Counted from the stretch's first letter, positions 51,251 to 60,569 are shown. The stretch: DNA of 64,000 bases from Fusobacteriaceae bacterium (GCA_031272775.1 JAISTB010000014.1:17566-81565), one strand, 5' to 3'. The notes: generated by a model not told the origin, from the sequence alone. Translations and numbers: made by a program.

Positions 51251-51607
51251 TTGGCAAGAATAGCAGGGGTCGATATCCCCAGAAACAAGAGAGTCGAAAT
51301 CGCTTTGACTTATATCTACGGAATCGGGAGACCGACATCGCAGAAAATATTGAAAGATACCGGCGTCAACTTTGACACGCGGGTCAAAGACCTGACGGAA
51401 GAAGAAGTCAACAAAATCCGGGAAGCCATCAAAGACGTCCGGGTTGAGGGTGACCTGAAGAAGGAAGTCAGACTGTCCGTAAAACGTCTGATGGACATCA
51501 AGTGTTACAGAGGCTTGCGGCACAAAGTGGGGCTCCCCGTCAGAGGGCAGCACACGAAGCGTAACGCGAGAACGGCCAAGGGTCCCAAGAAACCCATCAA
51601 GAAATAA
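51251..51607 (+). CDS. rpsM: Ribosomal protein S13 (TTG start)
   Basis: A 118-residue small-subunit protein: [34 protein letters not shown] and the basic C-terminal [15 protein letters not shown] are universal S13 features. The start codon is TTG at 51251, set by AAGGAGGAAAAAG; translation with Met gives the exact conserved N-terminus. It contacts the P-site tRNA and the subunit bridge. Co-transcribed with rpsK, rpsD, rpoA and rplQ. Confidence 0.96.
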   Translation: MARIAGVDIPRNKRVEIALTYIYGIGRPTSQKILKDTGVNFDTRVKDLTEEEVNKIREAIKDVRVEGDLKKEVRLSVKRLMDIKCYRGLRHKVGLPVRGQHTKRNARTAKGPKKPIKK

Positions 51608-51622
51608 GGAGGAGGTCAAAAG

Positions 51623-52012
51623 TTGGCTAAGAAACCAGTAGCGAAAGTGAAGAAAAAGACGAAGAACATTCCCGTGGGCGTCGTTCATATCCATTCCACG
51701 TTCAACAATACCATCATTGCCATCACGGATCCCGAAGGACGGGTAGTGAGCTGGAGATCCGGCGGAACGTCCGGCTTCAAGGGCACAAAGAAGGGAACGC
51801 CCTTCGCGGCCCAGATCGCGGCCGAACAGGCGGCCAACATCGCCAAAGACAACGGCATGCGCAAAGTGGAAGTCAAGGTCAAGGGACCGGGCTCGGGCCG
51901 GGAAGCCTGTATCCGCTCCATCCAGGCCACAGGCCTCGAAGTGACCAAGATCACAGACGTAACGCCCTTCCCCCACAACGGGTGCAGACCGCCCAAGAGA
52001 AGACGGGTGTAG
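51623..52012 (+). CDS. rpsK: Ribosomal protein S11 (TTG start)
   Basis: A 129-residue small-subunit protein with [58 protein letters not shown] and the C-terminal [13 protein letters not shown], all diagnostic. The start is TTG at 51623 after AAGGAGGAGGTC. It lies 15 bases after rpsM. Confidence 0.96.
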   Translation: MAKKPVAKVKKKTKNIPVGVVHIHSTFNNTIIAITDPEGRVVSWRSGGTSGFKGTKKGTPFAAQIAAEQAANIAKDNGMRKVEVKVKGPGSGREACIRSIQATGLEVTKITDVTPFPHNGCRPPKRRRV

Positions 52013-52099
52013 TTTTGCCCGGAAGGGACTATTCGGACGTCCTTTGGGGACGGAATCACACAGAGCAGTTCAATTCAGATTAAGGAGGAAAAACACAAG

Positions 52100-52687
52100 A
52101 TGGCAAGAAATAGAACGCCGATATTGAAAAAATGCCGGGCTCTCGGTTTGGATCCCGTGGTTTTGGGTGTCAGCAAATCCTCCCGGAGAGGTATCCGGCC
52201 CAACGCCAACAAAAAACCGACGGAATACGCGATTCAGTTGAAAGAAAAGCAAAAAGCGAAATTTATTTATAACGTCATGGAAAAACAGTTCCACAAATTA
52301 TACGAGGAAGCGGCCAGAAAGCTGGGCGTAACGGGCTTGACCCTCATCGAGTACCTCGAACGGCGGCTCGAAAACGTCGTATACCGCCTGGGCTTTGCCA
52401 AGACGCGGCGGCAGGCGCGGCAGATCGTCAGTCACGGACACATCACCGTAAACGGCAGACGGGTGGATATCCCCTCTTACCGGGTGAAAGTCGGAGACGT
52501 GATTTCCGTTGTGGAAAATTCCAAAAACCTCGTCGTGATCAAAGAGGCTCTGGAAGAGTCAAGAATTCCCGCGTGGATGGAATTGGATAAAAGTGCTTTT
52601 ACCGGAAAAATTTTACAAAACCCCACAAAAGAGGACCTGGATTTTGACCTGAATGAATCCCTGATCGTAGAATTCTATTCCAGATAA
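52100..52687 (+). CDS. rpsD: Ribosomal protein S4
   Basis: A 195-residue small-subunit assembly protein. It has an N-terminal region MARNRTPILKKCRALGLDP without the zinc-binding cysteines of the C+ type, then ERRLENVVYRLGFAKTRRQARQIVSHGHITVNG, here given in parts as ERRLENVVYRLGFA and QIVSHGHITVNG (the S4 RNA-binding domain). It is about ten residues shorter than E. coli S4. AAGGAGGAAAAACACAAG precedes ATG 52100. The 87-base gap before it has a short hairpin (CGTCC 52038-52042 with GGACG 52048-52052) that might be part of S4 autoregulation. Confidence 0.96.
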   Translation: MARNRTPILKKCRALGLDPVVLGVSKSSRRGIRPNANKKPTEYAIQLKEKQKAKFIYNVMEKQFHKLYEEAARKLGVTGLTLIEYLERRLENVVYRLGFAKTRRQARQIVSHGHITVNGRRVDIPSYRVKVGDVISVVENSKNLVVIKEALEESRIPAWMELDKSAFTGKILQNPTKEDLDFDLNESLIVEFYSR

Positions 52688-52715
52688 TAACACTTTTATT
52701 TAGGGAGTTGATTAA

Positions 52716-53693
52716 ATGTTAAAAATAGAAAAGCAAGCGAGAGGAATTCATATTACTGAGAATAAAGAGAGCGCGTTTAAGGGGTCATATGTAGTGGAAC
52801 CGCTATACCGGGGATATGGGAACACAGTTGGGAATGCCTTGCGTAGAGTTTTGCTTTCTTCTATTCCGGGCGCCGCGATCAAAGGGATTCGCATCGAAGG
52901 AGTATTAAGCGAATTTTCGGTGATTGAGGGCATCAAAGAGGCCGTGACGGAAATCGTACTCAATGTCAAAGAGATCGTGGTCAAGGCGGAAAGCGCCGGC
53001 GAAAAGCGCATGACGCTCTCTGTCAAGGGGCCGAAAGTCGTGACGGCGGCGGATATCATCCCCGACCTCGGATTGGAAATCGTCAACCCCGAACAGGTGA
53101 TCTGCGACATCACCACAGACCGGGAACTGGACATCGAATTTCTCGTGGATACCGGCGAAGGCTTCGTCGTATCGGACGAAATCGACAGAAAGGACTGGCC
53201 CGTGGACTACATCGCCGTGGACGCCATCTATACGCCGATCCGGAAGGTGGCCTACAACGTCAAAGATACCATGGTCGGCCGGATGACGGATTTCGACAAG
53301 CTGACCATCGACATCGAGACCGACGGCAGCGTGGAGATCAGAGACGCCATTTCCTATGCCATAGAGCTGTTGCAGCTGCACTTCGCGCCCTTCCTCGAGA
53401 TCGGCACCAAGATGGAGAACCTGCGCGGCGAGAGCGAAGAAGAAGAGCCCCAGGAAGAGCCGAAAAAAGAAGAGAGCGTCCTGAGCGCCAAGATCGAGGA
53501 GCTGGATCTGACCGTCCGGTCCTTCAACTGTCTGAAAAAGGCCGGCATCGAAGAGGTCAGCCAACTGGCCAAGCTCTCCATGGGCGAGCTCCTGAAAATC
53601 AGAAATTTAGGGAGAAAATCGCTGGACGAAATCCTTGAGAAAATGAAGGAATTGGGTTACGATCTGTCGCAAAACGGATCCGGAGAAAACTAA
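52716..53693 (+). CDS. rpoA: RNA polymerase alpha subunit
   Basis: A 325-residue subunit. The N-terminal assembly domain has EPLYRGYGNTVGNALRRVLL and SSIPGAAIKGIRIEGVLSEF. The interdomain linker near residue 240 is unusually acidic (EEEEPQEEPKKEE). The C-terminal domain, which binds UP elements and activators, has LDLTVRSFNCLKKAGIEEV and IRNLGRKSLDEILEKM. GGGAGTTGATTA precedes the ATG. Standard position between rpsD and rplQ. Confidence 0.97.
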   Translation: MLKIEKQARGIHITENKESAFKGSYVVEPLYRGYGNTVGNALRRVLLSSIPGAAIKGIRIEGVLSEFSVIEGIKEAVTEIVLNVKEIVVKAESAGEKRMTLSVKGPKVVTAADIIPDLGLEIVNPEQVICDITTDRELDIEFLVDTGEGFVVSDEIDRKDWPVDYIAVDAIYTPIRKVAYNVKDTMVGRMTDFDKLTIDIETDGSVEIRDAISYAIELLQLHFAPFLEIGTKMENLRGESEEEEPQEEPKKEESVLSAKIEELDLTVRSFNCLKKAGIEEVSQLAKLSMGELLKIRNLGRKSLDEILEKMKELGYDLSQNGSGEN

Positions 53694-53712
53694 TTAAGGA
53701 GGAGAAACGGAA

Positions 53713-54063
53713 ATGAATCACAATAAATCGTATCGCAAATTGGGCAGAAGAGCCGACCACAGGATGGCCATGCTGAAGAACATGTCCGTCTCCGTGCTCG
53801 TGCACGAACGGGTGGAGACCACGGTGACCCGGGCCAAGGAAGTCCGCAAATTTGTAGAACGGATGATCACCTTCGGCAAGAAAAATACGCTGGCTTCCCG
53901 CAGGAACGCCTTTGCCTTCCTTCGGAACGAATATGCCGTGGCAAAACTGTTTTCGGATATCGCGCCGAAATACGCCGAAAGAAACGGCGGCTACACACGA
54001 ATCGTGAAAACATCGGTCCGCTCCGGAGATTCGGCGGAAATGGCCATTCTCGAGTTGGTATAA
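53713..54063 (+). CDS. rplQ: Ribosomal protein L17
   Basis: A 116-residue large-subunit protein near the exit tunnel. [40 protein letters not shown] and [22 protein letters not shown], here shortened to [20 protein letters not shown], are typical. AAGGAGGAGAAACGGAA precedes ATG 53713. It is the last gene of the operon and is followed by a strong terminator. Confidence 0.97.
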   Translation: MNHNKSYRKLGRRADHRMAMLKNMSVSVLVHERVETTVTRAKEVRKFVERMITFGKKNTLASRRNAFAFLRNEYAVAKLFSDIAPKYAERNGGYTRIVKTSVRSGDSAEMAILELV

Positions 54064-54081
54064 AACCGCTTGTCCATGAAG

Positions 54082-54130
54082 AAAACGCTCTGAACGGGGG
54101 TAAGGTTACGCCCGCGGAGAGCGTTTTTTA
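54082..54130 (+). terminator. Terminator of the ribosomal/alpha operon
   Basis: AAAACGCTCT (54082-54091) pairs with AGAGCGTTTT (54118-54127), with an inner GC-rich helix and trailing T-run. Confidence 0.85.
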
Positions 54131-54189
54131 TTTACCGGAAAAATGGAAAGGCTTTTGTCTGTCCGGTGAACAAAAAGATTCCCGCTCTC

Positions 54190-54218
54190 TTGACAGGCGG
54201 GCAAAATTGTGGTAATAT
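54190..54218 (+). promoter_or_regulatory. Promoter of the DctPQM TRAP operon
   Basis: TTGACA (54190-54195), 17-base spacer, TAATAT (54213-54218). Confidence 0.7.
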
Positions 54219-54242
54219 CATAGTGTACAGATTTAGAATACA

Positions 54243-54252
54243 TTGTATACAA
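54243..54252. promoter_or_regulatory. Palindrome TTGTATACAA, candidate GntR-type operator
   Basis: A perfect 10-base palindrome 25 bases downstream of the -10 of the TRAP operon promoter. It resembles operators of GntR/FadR-family regulators (TnGTnnACnA). No gntR gene lies nearby. Confidence 0.45.
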
Positions 54253-54312
54253 AATTTCGCGCAACGTTCTGATTTGATACATATACTATGGTAATATCAG
54301 GAGGAGAAAACG

Positions 54313-55290
54313 ATGAAATTGAAAAAAATGTGGATCACGGGACTTTGTTTGTTTATGCTTTCGGGCGCGCTCTTCGCGAAGAAGATCGCGGTGACCTTCG
54401 CGGGGACGGAAGCGGCCACCACGGGTCAGAGCCGGATGATGCAGGCCGTGGCCGACAAGCTGGTCGCCAGCGGCAAATTTGAGGCGACGGTTCTCGTAAA
54501 CGGCGCCCTTTCCGGAGATACGGACGCCCTTGTGACCCAGGCCAAGATGGGCGTACCCCTGGTGGTTCCCTCGGACCCCGGGAGACTGGCCAGCCAGTTC
54601 AACATTCCCGATCTCAATATCCTCATGGCCCCCTATATCCTCACGGATCCCGCGGTCCTGACAAAATTGCCCGAGACGCCCCTTTTCAATGAGTGGCAGG
54701 AAAAACTGAAGGCCCAGGGGATTTATTTCGCGGCCGACATGTACAACGGCTTCCGGAGCTTCTACACGACAAAACCCGTGGCCAAAGTCGCCGACCTTAA
54801 AGGTCTGCGGATCAGGGGATTCGGCAACGCCATCGGCAACGCCCTGGCCAAATATTTCGGCTTCGCCAATATCGGCATTACCTGGGGCGAAGTGCTCCCC
54901 GGCATCCAACAGAAGACCCTGGACGGCTGCGAAGTGCAGGTCGCCACGGCTTACGGCTCGGCCATCTACGAAGTCGCCAAATACCTGACGCTGACAAAGC
55001 ACTATATGTTGCAGAGCTCTTTCGTCTGCTCCACAAAGCTGCTGGACGGCATGTCCGCCGAGGACCGGGAATTTTTCCTGAAGACGATCCGGGAGACCGC
55101 CACCGAATACAGCCTGATCATCGCGTCGGAAGAGACGAAATTCTACGATCAGATGAAGGAAAAGGGCGAGACGATCACCGAAGTGGATCTGAAGGAGTGG
55201 CAGGACGCCATCGCGCCCCTGTATACGAACAACGATCTGAAATTCACCGAAGGGCTCAAAGACAGATTGTTCAAAGAACTGGGCCTGTAA
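54313..55290 (+). CDS. dctP: TRAP transporter solute-binding protein, DctP family
   Basis: A 325-residue exported binding protein with signal peptide (residues 1-19, MKLKKMWITGLCLFMLSGA). It shows the DctP pattern: a central GLRIRGFGNAIGNALAKYFG with the conserved Arg that binds the substrate carboxylate, ITWGEVLPGIQQKTLDGCE and YLTLTKHYMLQSSFVCS. It captures a C4-dicarboxylate, sugar acid or related acid for the DctQ/DctM permease encoded downstream. GGAGGAGAAAACG precedes the ATG. The ligand is not readable from sequence. Confidence 0.93.
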   Translation: MKLKKMWITGLCLFMLSGALFAKKIAVTFAGTEAATTGQSRMMQAVADKLVASGKFEATVLVNGALSGDTDALVTQAKMGVPLVVPSDPGRLASQFNIPDLNILMAPYILTDPAVLTKLPETPLFNEWQEKLKAQGIYFAADMYNGFRSFYTTKPVAKVADLKGLRIRGFGNAIGNALAKYFGFANIGITWGEVLPGIQQKTLDGCEVQVATAYGSAIYEVAKYLTLTKHYMLQSSFVCSTKLLDGMSAEDREFFLKTIRETATEYSLIIASEETKFYDQMKEKGETITEVDLKEWQDAIAPLYTNNDLKFTEGLKDRLFKELGL

Positions 55291-55377
55291 GACGCGACAA
55301 CGCAAAAAATCCTGAGGAGGGAGCGGCGGGGATAATCCCCGCCAGCGAACTCCTCTGTTTGCAAATACGGAGGTCCT

Positions 55378-55860
55378 ATGAAAAAAATCTACGCGGCCTT
55401 TTGCAAGATTGAGGTCGTTTTGTGTTGCGCGGGCTTCATGTTTCTGATTGCCTTCGTCTTTCTATCGGCCATATTGCGCATGTTTCGGGTATCTCTTTCC
55501 TGGAATATCGACCTGGCCATGCTGCTCTTGGCCTGGACGGCCTTTATGGGGGCCGATATCGCCTGGCGGAGCGGGCAGTTGGTGGGGATTGATCTCTTTA
55601 CCCGGAATTTTCCCGAACGCGTGCAAAGAGGCGTCGAAATCCTGATTTACGTTATCATTCTCATTACGATGGCCGTGATCTTTATTTTCGGCATGCGCCT
55701 CGCCTGGACCGAACGGGTCCGGACCTACCAGTCCATGCCGATCCCTTACTCATTGGTCACGCTGGGATTGGCGCTTCCGGCCGCTTCCATGGTCATCTCG
55801 ACAATCCTCAAAATCCGCGGCGCCGTCGGGCGTTACGGCCAAACGGGAGGTGGGCGATAG
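55378..55860 (+). CDS. dctQ: TRAP transporter small permease, DctQ family
   Basis: A 160-residue inner-membrane protein with four hydrophobic segments (about residues 12-36, 45-62, 82-104, 124-146). RVSLSWNIDLAMLLLAWTAFM and GADIAWRSGQLVGIDLF are the usual DctQ landmarks. CGGAGGTCCT precedes the ATG. The stop is one base before the dctM start codon, and both belong to one TRAP operon with dctP. Confidence 0.92.
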   Translation: MKKIYAAFCKIEVVLCCAGFMFLIAFVFLSAILRMFRVSLSWNIDLAMLLLAWTAFMGADIAWRSGQLVGIDLFTRNFPERVQRGVEILIYVIILITMAVIFIFGMRLAWTERVRTYQSMPIPYSLVTLGLALPAASMVISTILKIRGAVGRYGQTGGGR

Positions 55861-55861
55861 C

Positions 55862-57151
55862 ATGGGCTTACTGATCTCCTGCTTTGTGATTTTTCTCGTT
55901 CTCGGCATGCCGATTGCTTTCGTGATCGGGATCGCCGGTTTCGCCTATTTCGCGTCCCAGGCCATTCTGCCCTTTGAGGGAGCCGTGCAGATGGTCGTGC
56001 TTCAGAGCCAGTCTTTCGCCTTTCTGGCTGTCCCCTTCTTTATTTTCGCGGGGAATCTCATGAACGTTTCGGGCATTACGGAGCATCTGCTGAGCCTCGC
56101 GCGGCTTTTGACCCGGCGCATGTATGGCGGAACGGCCCAGATCAGCGTTGTCTTGAGTACGCTCATGGGGGGCGTATCGGGCTCGGCCACGGCGGACGCC
56201 GCCATGGAGACCCGGATCCTCGCTCCGGAGATGATGCGGATCGGTTACAGCAAAGGCTATATCTGCTCGGTCAACTGCCTCACGGCCCTGATTACGGCCA
56301 CGATCCCGCCGAGCCTGGGGCTCATTATTTTCGGCTTTGTCGGGGAAGTCTCCATCGCACGGCTCTTCGCGGGGGGAATCATCCCCGGAATCCTGATGAT
56401 GGCCTTCCTGATGGCGACCACCAGCGTCACGAGCCGACTCAAGCGCTACGATCCGCCCAAGGCCGACGCGCCAAAGCTCACGATGAAAGAACTCCTGGAC
56501 AACCTCAAGGATTCCGCCTGGGCCCTGATGTTCCCGATCATCCTGATCTTCGGAATCCGCTTCGGTCTCTTCACGCCGTCGGAATCGGGGGCCTTCGCCG
56601 TCGTCTACGCCCTCGTGATCGGAAAATTCGTCTATAAAAAGCTCACGTGGCAGACCTTCAAGGAAGCCCTCGTAACGACGATCAAAGATAACGGCGCCAT
56701 CATGCTTATTATCGCCATGTCGGGCCCCTTCAGCTACGCGATCACCTGGGTGCGGGTACCGGTCGTCTTAAGCCGGTTCCTGTTCGGCATAACGACAAAC
56801 CCGCAGATCATGGTGCTCCTGATGCTGGGCTTCCTCTTTATCTCGGGCATGTTCGTGGACAGCAACGTCAATTTCCTGCTGCTGACGCCCATATTCCTCC
56901 CCATGGTCAAGCAAATGGGGATCGATCCCGTGCATTTCGGCGTCCTCATGGCGACCATGGTGACTCTGGGGGTGATGACACCTCCCATCGGCTCGGCCCT
57001 CTACACGGTCTGCGGCATCATCGACTGCCCTGTGGAGGAATATACGAAAGAATCGCTGCCCTTCCTGGGCGCGGTGATTCTCGAACTGGCAATCCTTGTG
57101 TTCTTTCCCGGCGTCGTAACCTGGATACCGAACATGATTTTTGGTAAATAA
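55862..57151 (+). CDS. dctM: TRAP transporter large permease, DctM family
   Basis: A 429-residue inner-membrane protein with about 11-12 hydrophobic segments. Signature pieces are VPFFIFAGNLMNVSGIT, STLMGGVSGSATADAAMET, TATIPPSLGLIIFGFVGE and MVTLGVMTPPIGSALYTVCG. It is the sodium-driven transport subunit. An in-frame GTG four codons earlier (55850) lacks a ribosome binding site; GGGAGGTGG serves ATG 55862. It is followed 22 bases later by an unusual membrane-bound hydrolase gene. Confidence 0.95.
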   Translation: MGLLISCFVIFLVLGMPIAFVIGIAGFAYFASQAILPFEGAVQMVVLQSQSFAFLAVPFFIFAGNLMNVSGITEHLLSLARLLTRRMYGGTAQISVVLSTLMGGVSGSATADAAMETRILAPEMMRIGYSKGYICSVNCLTALITATIPPSLGLIIFGFVGEVSIARLFAGGIIPGILMMAFLMATTSVTSRLKRYDPPKADAPKLTMKELLDNLKDSAWALMFPIILIFGIRFGLFTPSESGAFAVVYALVIGKFVYKKLTWQTFKEALVTTIKDNGAIMLIIAMSGPFSYAITWVRVPVVLSRFLFGITTNPQIMVLLMLGFLFISGMFVDSNVNFLLLTPIFLPMVKQMGIDPVHFGVLMATMVTLGVMTPPIGSALYTVCGIIDCPVEEYTKESLPFLGAVILELAILVFFPGVVTWIPNMIFGK

Positions 57152-57173
57152 CAGATGAAAAAAGGAGGTAATT

Positions 57174-59156
57174 ATGGAAAACGCAAAGTGCAAAAAACCT
57201 TTGATACTCCTCGTTCTCTCTCTTGTTCTCCTGATTATCGGCGCGTTTATTTCCCGTTATATCTGGACGTCGAAAGGAACCGTACGCATTGAGGAAGTGG
57301 AATTTACCGATGACAACGGCGCTCCGCTCCGGGGGATAGTCTATATTCCCAATGGGGTGACGGCGGAAAATCCCGCTCCGGGTGTCATCGTCAACCACGG
57401 CTATTCTTCGTCCACGGACGCGCTGGAACTGGACGCCATCGAACTCTCGCGCAGAGGTCTCGTCGTGATGGCCATGGACGGCTATGACCACGGGACTTCG
57501 GGCGCGCCCACGCCCCTGAAAAAAGCCGACGCCACCACCGGCGACTACGGGATTTACTCCGTTGTCCAATATTTTGGGAAACTGCCCTATGTGGACAAGA
57601 CGAAGATCGGCGTAACCGGCCATTCCATGGGCGCGGAAAATTCCCGGGGCTCGACCCTCCGGTCCTACCAGGCCCATGAGACCGATCCTTCGATCATCAC
57701 GCCCAAGGCCGTCTTCCTTCAGGCCAATTCGCCGAAGCTGACCAAGGAAGGCGTCGAACCTCTGAACGCCTACCCGATTGACTACGGCGTAAGCGTCGGC
57801 CGCTGGGATGAATTCGCGATTATGCTCTGGGGCATCCCCAAGGCCTCCGATTACAAAAACACCAAGGCCTTCAAGGCCATGGTCGGCATAGAAGCCCCCG
57901 AGTACGACACGCTCTACGCCTACGGGAGCGACACGCCCCTGACCCGCGAGCAGGCCATACAAGCCGGAGAAGAAGGCAAGCTGAGAATCGGGTGGATCCA
58001 GGACAACACGCATTCCTTCCTCTGCTTCAACGGTCTGGCCGCCGCGAGAACCCTCGAGTTTTTCGACCTCTCGCTCTGCGGGGGGAAACTCGCCGAAAAA
58101 CTTCCCTACACCGACCAAATCTGGCATTACAAGGTGATCGGCGCGTCCATGATGCTCGCGGGCTTTGTTTTGCTGATGATCGCCCTCGGCATGACCCTGC
58201 TGCAAACGGCGTTTTTCAAACCCATCGTGCAGCCGGAACCCGTAAGTCTCATCACGCTCCACGACGGGAAGGCCAAAGGCATGTATACGGCCTTTTATGT
58301 GTTTTCCTTCCTCGTGCCCGCCTTTCTCTTTACTTGGGCCAATGAAATCCGCGTTCACGCGACCTGGGCCAATGTCATCGCGCCCCAGATCAAGTTTCCG
58401 ACTACGAATTTCTGGAACCTGCCCGTGGTAAACGGCGCGGTTGTCTTTAACGTCGTGCACGGGGCCATTATGATCGCGCTCTTCGCGGTGATCTATTTCC
58501 TGATCGCGAAACCCAACGGCGGTAAATTCTCCAGTACGGGCCTGACCGTATCGCCCGAAAAAATCGGAAAATCCATTCTGCTGGCCATCGTGGTCTTCGT
58601 GATCTTCTATATCGTCGTTCACATTTTCCACGCCGCGACCGGCATGGAATTCGGCTTCTACAAATTCTACATCAAAGCCATGAGCGCGGACAAATGGGGC
58701 AGATTCATCAAATACTTCCTGTTCTTCTTCGTGTACGCCCTGATCAGCGGCGTGCTCCTGAACAGCATTACGCGCGTCAACGGCCTCAAGGAATGGCAGA
58801 ATTTCCTCCTGATGCTCGTCGTGAGCGTAGGCGGTCTCGCTTTGTTCCAGTTTGTAAACTATCAAGTGCTCTACAAAACCGGCTATCAGCTGCTGTTCTT
58901 CGTACCGGGAACGGCGGCGGCCAAAGGGGCCGTCCCCGTAGGGGCTCTGGCTGCGGCGGGACTGACGGGCGGCGGGCTGCCCAACTGCTACAGCGGCATC
59001 GTCCTCTACGCTTCGTTCTTCTCGGTACCGGCCGGAACGGTCCTGACCCGGGTATTTTACAAAAAAACCGGCAACGTATGGGCCGGCGCCATGCTGGTCG
59101 GACTCTTCTCCACGTTCCTCGCCGTGTGCGGCGCCAATGTGGGGCGGATTTTGTAA
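57174..59156 (+). CDS. Alpha/beta hydrolase fused to a polytopic membrane domain
   Basis: A 660-residue membrane protein. After a first helix (LILLVLSLVLLIIGAFI) comes an extracytoplasmic alpha/beta hydrolase domain (residues about 40-300) with VIVNHGYSSSTDALELD (oxyanion-type HG), MAMDGYDHGTSGAP and the nucleophile elbow GVTGHSMGAEN (Ser of GHSMG). A His in DNTHSFLCFN near residue 283 could be the catalytic base. The rest (about 320-660) has about eight further hydrophobic segments and no known domain that I recognise. AAAGGAGGTAATT precedes the ATG. It is the last gene of the TRAP operon and may process an ester or amide whose acid part the transporter imports. Confidence 0.8.
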   Translation: MENAKCKKPLILLVLSLVLLIIGAFISRYIWTSKGTVRIEEVEFTDDNGAPLRGIVYIPNGVTAENPAPGVIVNHGYSSSTDALELDAIELSRRGLVVMAMDGYDHGTSGAPTPLKKADATTGDYGIYSVVQYFGKLPYVDKTKIGVTGHSMGAENSRGSTLRSYQAHETDPSIITPKAVFLQANSPKLTKEGVEPLNAYPIDYGVSVGRWDEFAIMLWGIPKASDYKNTKAFKAMVGIEAPEYDTLYAYGSDTPLTREQAIQAGEEGKLRIGWIQDNTHSFLCFNGLAAARTLEFFDLSLCGGKLAEKLPYTDQIWHYKVIGASMMLAGFVLLMIALGMTLLQTAFFKPIVQPEPVSLITLHDGKAKGMYTAFYVFSFLVPAFLFTWANEIRVHATWANVIAPQIKFPTTNFWNLPVVNGAVVFNVVHGAIMIALFAVIYFLIAKPNGGKFSSTGLTVSPEKIGKSILLAIVVFVIFYIVVHIFHAATGMEFGFYKFYIKAMSADKWGRFIKYFLFFFVYALISGVLLNSITRVNGLKEWQNFLLMLVVSVGGLALFQFVNYQVLYKTGYQLLFFVPGTAAAKGAVPVGALAAAGLTGGGLPNCYSGIVLYASFFSVPAGTVLTRVFYKKTGNVWAGAMLVGLFSTFLAVCGANVGRIL

Positions 59157-59185
59157 ATCCTTCCAAGAGCCTTGCGCGAATAATT

Positions 59186-59220
59186 CAAAATGGGGCGGCG
59201 CAACCGCGCGCCCCATTTTG
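59186..59220. terminator. Convergent (bidirectional) hairpin between hydrolase and phosphofructokinase genes
   Basis: CAAAATGGGGCG (59186-59197) is a perfect inverted repeat of CGCCCCATTTTG (59209-59220), so the A/T-rich ends give a T-run in either direction. Confidence 0.8.
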
Positions 59221-59268
59221 TGATGGATCGTTTTCCGATAAGTTGTTCCCGGACGGGCCTTCGCTTCT

Positions 59269-60501
59269 TTATCTGATCAGCACGAGATGGCGGGGAATCC
59301 CCTCGACCATCACCGGCGGCACGTCGCCCTGAATCAGCGGGGTCACATAATCGATAAATTCGTGGGTCACATAGGTCCCGTCTTCGGTGATCCAGTTCCT
59401 CGGCACCAGTTTTTCGTCATTGGCGATCTTGTGCACGTCGTAGATCCCCGTGGAGCACTGGTAGGGATCGTCGGAGACCCGGTCGATAACGACCATTTTG
59501 CCGCTTTCTCCTTCATCGGCGGCTTTGACGGCCGCTCCGCCCACCATGAAGGCCTCGTTGACGTCGATCCGCGACGACAGATGGGAGGCGCTCCGCTGCA
59601 GCGTGGAAAGTTCGATGCTCCTGGTCTTGACGCCCAATTCCCCCGCCACAAAGCTCGCCAGATAGTTGGCGGTGCCCGAAAGCTGTTTGTGACCGAAGGC
59701 GTCCACGTAATCGCTGGACGAAGCGACGTCGCAGACATAGCGCCCGTCCTTGAGCTTGATGCCTTCGGAAACGCAGACGACCAGCGAATGCTTCTTCTTA
59801 AACAGCGCCTTGACTTTTTCGATGAAGGCTCCGGGATCGAAAGGCAATTCCGGCAGGTAGATCAGATCGGGCCCGTCGCAGTCCTCGCCCCTGGAGAGGG
59901 CGGAGGCGCCCGTGAGCCAGCCGGCGTTTCTCCCCATGATCTCCACGATGGTGATCACGTCTTTTTTGTAGCTCAGACCCACGCCGTCCCGGATGAGTTC
60001 CTTGACCGAGGTCCCGATGTATTTGGCGGCGCTGCCGTAACCCGGCGTATGGTCCGTCAGGGCCAGGTCGTTGTCGATGGTCTTGGGGACGCCGATAAAT
60101 TTCTGCTCGTGCCCGAACAGAATCGCGTAATCGTATAATTTTTTGATCGTATCCATGGAATCGTTGCCGCCGATATAGATAAAGCCTTCGATTTCCAGTT
60201 TGTTCAGAATTTCGAAAATCTTTTCGTACATTTGCTTGTTTTCATGGATTTCCGGCAGTTTGAAGCGGCAGGACCCCAGAAAGGCCGAAGGGGTACGCTT
60301 CAGAATCTCGCTGTCCAGCTCGTTTTTGATTTGGGTGGACAAATCCACGTATTGTTCGTCCAAAAATCCCTGGATGCCGTGAAGCATCCCGTAGATCTTT
60401 TGGAAGCCTCTGTCTTTCGCGGTTTTGTACACCCCCGCGAGACTGGAGTTGATGACGGCGGTCGGTCCGCCCGACTGCCCGACGATGATGTTTCTTTTCA
60501 T
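59269..60501 (-). CDS. Pyrophosphate-dependent 6-phosphofructokinase
   Basis: A 410-residue glycolytic enzyme. VGQSGGPTAVINSSLAG opens the protein, YIGGNDSMDTIKKL has the Asp after GGN that blocks ATP and marks PPi enzymes, and GVPKTIDNDLALTDHTPGYG contains the Lys of PKTIDND typical of PPi-PFK. EIMGRNAGWLTGASAL follows. It uses pyrophosphate to make fructose 1,6-bisphosphate, reversibly, saving ATP in an anaerobe. AAGGAA lies before the ATG. It follows the CARF-domain gene by about 70 bases on the same strand with no terminator in between. Confidence 0.93.
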   Translation of the reverse strand: MKRNIIVGQSGGPTAVINSSLAGVYKTAKDRGFQKIYGMLHGIQGFLDEQYVDLSTQIKNELDSEILKRTPSAFLGSCRFKLPEIHENKQMYEKIFEILNKLEIEGFIYIGGNDSMDTIKKLYDYAILFGHEQKFIGVPKTIDNDLALTDHTPGYGSAAKYIGTSVKELIRDGVGLSYKKDVITIVEIMGRNAGWLTGASALSRGEDCDGPDLIYLPELPFDPGAFIEKVKALFKKKHSLVVCVSEGIKLKDGRYVCDVASSSDYVDAFGHKQLSGTANYLASFVAGELGVKTRSIELSTLQRSASHLSSRIDVNEAFMVGGAAVKAADEGESGKMVVIDRVSDDPYQCSTGIYDVHKIANDEKLVPRNWITEDGTYVTHEFIDYVTPLIQGDVPPVMVEGIPRHLVLIR

Positions 60502-60569
60502 TTCCTTTCATACCTCCGCTGATAATTGAAATTTCGGGTCACCGCGCTCCGGCGGGCCCGTTGTGGCGA

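Noticed and set aside
57018..59216. Open frame of over 700 codons on the minus strand opposite the membrane hydrolase
   Set aside because: It mirrors the codon structure of the plus-strand gene, has low-complexity charged sequence, no family motif and no ribosome binding site.
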